This document shows positions 51,731 through 53,210 of a stretch of DNA of 53,210 nt, piece by piece. Below the pieces are notes generated by a model that saw only the letters and a list, made by a program, of their open reading frames with translations, was not told the origin of the DNA and ran no database searches. The stretch comes from Reyranella sp. (GTDB lineage: Bacteria > Pseudomonadota > Alphaproteobacteria > Reyranellales > Reyranellaceae). How positions within the stretch are numbered: position 1 is the first letter of the stretch; the number at the start of each line of letters is the position of its first letter. The DNA lies in NCBI GenBank assembly GCA_022844015.1, contig JALHMO010000015.1, positions 4,548 through 57,757 on the forward strand, in the 5' to 3' direction. The position numbers and the translations under genes are program-made.

Positions 51731-52822
51731 ATGAAGATCATCGGCTACGAGGCCACGGCACTCGACATTCCCGAGGACGATCCGCTGGCCAACATGCCGG
51801 AGGAGGCCGGCCGCAAGCGGCCCATCGTCATCGTGCGCCTGCGCACCGACCAGGGCATCGAGGGCATCGGCGTCACGCTCTATGGCGGGCGGCTCAATGC
51901 GGCGCTGCGCAGCGCCGTCGAGGCGCTGGCCGCGCTGACGGTCGGCGAGGACCCGATGCGCGTCGAGGCCGTCGTCGGGCGCCTGCGCACCCTGGGCGAT
52001 GCCGGCGGGCCGGGCGGCCTCTTCACGCTCGCGCTGTCGGCGATCGACACGGCGCTGTGGGACATCAAGGGCAAGGCACTGGAGCAGCCGCTGTGGAAGC
52101 TGCTGGGCGGCCATCGCGACCGCGTCGCCACCTACGCCTCGGGCTCGCTGCGGCGTGGCCTGACCGACGATCAGGCGCAGCGCGCCGCGCAGATCCTGCT
52201 GCAGAAGGGTTTTCGCGAGATGAAGACCCAGATGGCCCTGCCCGGCAATCCGACACCGGCCGACGAGGTGCGCCGCGTGCGCGTGGTGCGCGAGGCGATC
52301 GGCCCCGACGTCAAGCTGATGTGCGACATCAACCAGCGCTGGCGGCCCGAGCAGGCGATCGACATCGGCAGCCGGGTCGAGGATGTCGGCCTGTTCTGGC
52401 TCGAGGATGTCACTGCGTTCGACGACTACCAGGGGCTGGCGCGCGTCACCGCCGCGCTCAGGACGCCGATCGCCGGCGGCGAGTATGTCTGGGGCATCGC
52501 GCCGTTCCGGCAGATGATCGAGGCGCGCTCGGTCGACATCGTCATGGTCGATCTGGCGCGGGTCGGCGGCGTCACCCAGTGGATGAAGGTCGCCGGCATG
52601 GCCGAGGCCTTCAACCTGCCGATCGTGAGCCACGTCATGCCCGAGATCCTGGTGCACATGGTGGCCGCCTGCCCGAACGGGCTGACCGTCGAGTACATGC
52701 CGTGGATGCTGGCGCTCTACGAGGAGACGCCGGCGATCGAGAACGGCCAGATGGTCCTGCCCGACAAGCCGGGCCTCGGCCTGAAGTTCGACGAGAAGGC
52801 GATTGCCGCCTTCAAGGCGTGA
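51731..52822 (+). CDS. Mandelate racemase/muconate lactonizing enzyme family protein
   Basis: A 363-residue enolase-superfamily enzyme that would abstract a proton next to a carboxylate. The metal ligands Asp199 (CDINQ), Glu225 (WLEDV) and Glu251 (GGEYVW) and the His-Asp dyad Asp274 (MVDLARVGG) and His301 (SHVMPE) are spaced exactly as in mandelate racemase. The KxK motif of the second strand reads Lys165-Thr-Gln167, so the usual second lysine base is missing. A dehydratase or epimerase using only the histidine is plausible. The start ATG 51731 is preferred over an upstream one for family length. It follows the VOC gene by 10 bases. Confidence 0.9.
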   Translation: MKIIGYEATALDIPEDDPLANMPEEAGRKRPIVIVRLRTDQGIEGIGVTLYGGRLNAALRSAVEALAALTVGEDPMRVEAVVGRLRTLGDAGGPGGLFTLALSAIDTALWDIKGKALEQPLWKLLGGHRDRVATYASGSLRRGLTDDQAQRAAQILLQKGFREMKTQMALPGNPTPADEVRRVRVVREAIGPDVKLMCDINQRWRPEQAIDIGSRVEDVGLFWLEDVTAFDDYQGLARVTAALRTPIAGGEYVWGIAPFRQMIEARSVDIVMVDLARVGGVTQWMKVAGMAEAFNLPIVSHVMPEILVHMVAACPNGLTVEYMPWMLALYEETPAIENGQMVLPDKPGLGLKFDEKAIAAFKA

Positions 52823-52838
52823 TGGGCTGCAAACTCAC

Positions 52839-52892
52839 TGTCGTCCCGAGAGAAAGGCGCTTGGCGTCGCAAGCGCCTTTCTCAGGATGACA
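52839..52892. repeat. Palindromic repeat, family C copy 2 (terminator candidate)
   Basis: Arms ctgtcgtcccgag and ctcaggatgacag enclose a perfect stem, aaaggcgcttg with caagcgccttt. It lies 17 bases after the enolase-superfamily gene stop and could terminate that operon. Confidence 0.78.
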
Positions 52893-52971
52893 GGAGTTTG
52901 CCGCCGACCTGCTCGTGGATGAAACGCATGGCTGGGAGCGCGCCACTCATAGGCGCCAACTTACAGAGGGA

Positions 52972-53110
52972 CCTCACCCTGAGGAGCGGCCCGCAGGGCC
53001 GCGTCTCGAAGGGGCGGCAACGCGGCAGGTGCTTCGGCACCGCTTGGGTCGCTATTGCGTGTGTAGCCCATCCTTCGAGACGGCCGCTACGCGGCCTCCT
53101 CAGGATGAGG
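52972..53110. repeat. Palindromic intergenic repeat, family A copy 7
   Basis: Outer arms cctcaccctgaggagcggcc and ggcctcctcaggatgagg, inner arms cgtctcgaagg and ccatccttcgagacgg. The loop is about 30 bases longer than in other copies (gcaacgcggcaggtgcttcgg region). Confidence 0.88.
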
Positions 53111-53141
53111 ACTTTGTTGGAGGATCGACCAAAGTAAGTGC

Positions 53142-53210
53142 CTATGAGCGCGCCACCCCGATGGCGCTCATGGGACCCATGATCGAGAAGAAGAGCGCCG
53201 TCGGAGTGGC
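53142..53210 (-). CDS. Possible C-terminal end of a gene running off the right edge
   Basis: On the minus strand 22 sense codons and a TAG stop are readable (ending in FFSIMGPMSAIGVARS), with third positions mostly G or C, as in real genes here. The fragment is too short to identify. A plus-strand reading from ATG 53161 (MALMGPMIEKK...) is also open to the edge but has no ribosome site. The rest of 52823-53141 holds only the two repeats. Confidence 0.3.
   Translation of the reverse strand, partial: ATPTALFFSIMGPMSAIGVARS

Noticed and set aside
13541..53110. CRISPR-like array made by the recurring palindromes
   Set aside because: Copies are kilobases apart, about 110 bases long and internally palindromic, with no regular spacers and no cas genes.
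53161..53210. Plus-strand gene start (MALMGPMIEKK) at the right edge
   Set aside because: No ribosome site and only 16 codons; the minus-strand reading ending at 53142 is at least as likely.
1..53210. tRNA, rRNA, riboswitch or insertion-sequence genes
   Set aside because: I looked in the gaps for cloverleaf-like, riboswitch-like and transposase sequences and found none that could be supported by eye.

Overview
The window is high-GC DNA (about two thirds G+C by eye) with dense, mostly short-gap gene organisation and many intergenic palindromes. Gene content suggests an alphaproteobacterium: a GTTC-N7-GTTC type LexA box in front of dinB, CoxMSL and IorAB-type molybdenum hydroxylases, a TfdA-like dioxygenase, CaiB/BaiF CoA-transferases, and palindromic repeats of the kind common in Bradyrhizobium/Reyranella-like genomes. 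A Reyranella-like lineage is my best guess and is inference only. No rRNA, tRNA, phage, transposase or CRISPR was seen.

Layout. (1) 1-11.3 kb: an esterase and a GMC oxidoreductase; a double-length CaiB/BaiF CoA-transferase; a small exported protein; a translationally coupled operon encoding a flavodoxin-fold/UbiA prenyltransferase fusion plus an ABC ATPase and FtsX-type permease; and a PEP-mutase-superfamily oxaloacetate decarboxylase-like gene. (2) 11.4-31.4 kb: the F420 region. It holds fbiC (fused CofG-CofH), the overlapping cluster fgd-cofE-cofD-cofC, nine other luciferase-like (LLM) oxidoreductases, a 6-phosphogluconate dehydrogenase in an operon with two LLM genes, gluconokinase divergent from fgd, SOS-type dinB, and an alpha/beta-hydrolase-fold gene whose nucleophile serine is replaced. 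(3) 31.5-35.1 kb: a small unknown gene and three glycosyltransferase-type genes. (4) 35.6-45.6 kb: a three-subunit CoxMSL-type molybdenum hydroxylase, an acyl-CoA carboxyltransferase, an acyl-CoA ligase, and a two-subunit IorAB-type molybdenum hydroxylase. (5) 45.6-52.8 kb: a compositionally odd pair (NlpC/P60-like protein and exported protein), a TfdA/TauD dioxygenase, two tandem double-NIPSNAP paralogues, another LLM enzyme, a VOC protein and an enolase-superfamily enzyme with an altered KxK motif.

How the genes fit together. FbiC, CofC, CofD and CofE cover the four committed steps of deazaflavin F420 assembly. Fgd would reduce F420 with glucose-6-phosphate. Gluconokinase and Gnd feed and drain the same sugar-phosphate pool. 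The surrounding LLM enzymes are the likely users of F420H2 (or of FMNH2 for the two long ones). The rest looks like catabolic capacity for unidentified organic substrates: molybdenum hydroxylases, CoA ligase, CoA-transferase, carboxylase and dioxygenase.

Intergenic space is dominated by three palindromic repeat families, including a 235-bp direct tandem duplication between fbiC and cofC.
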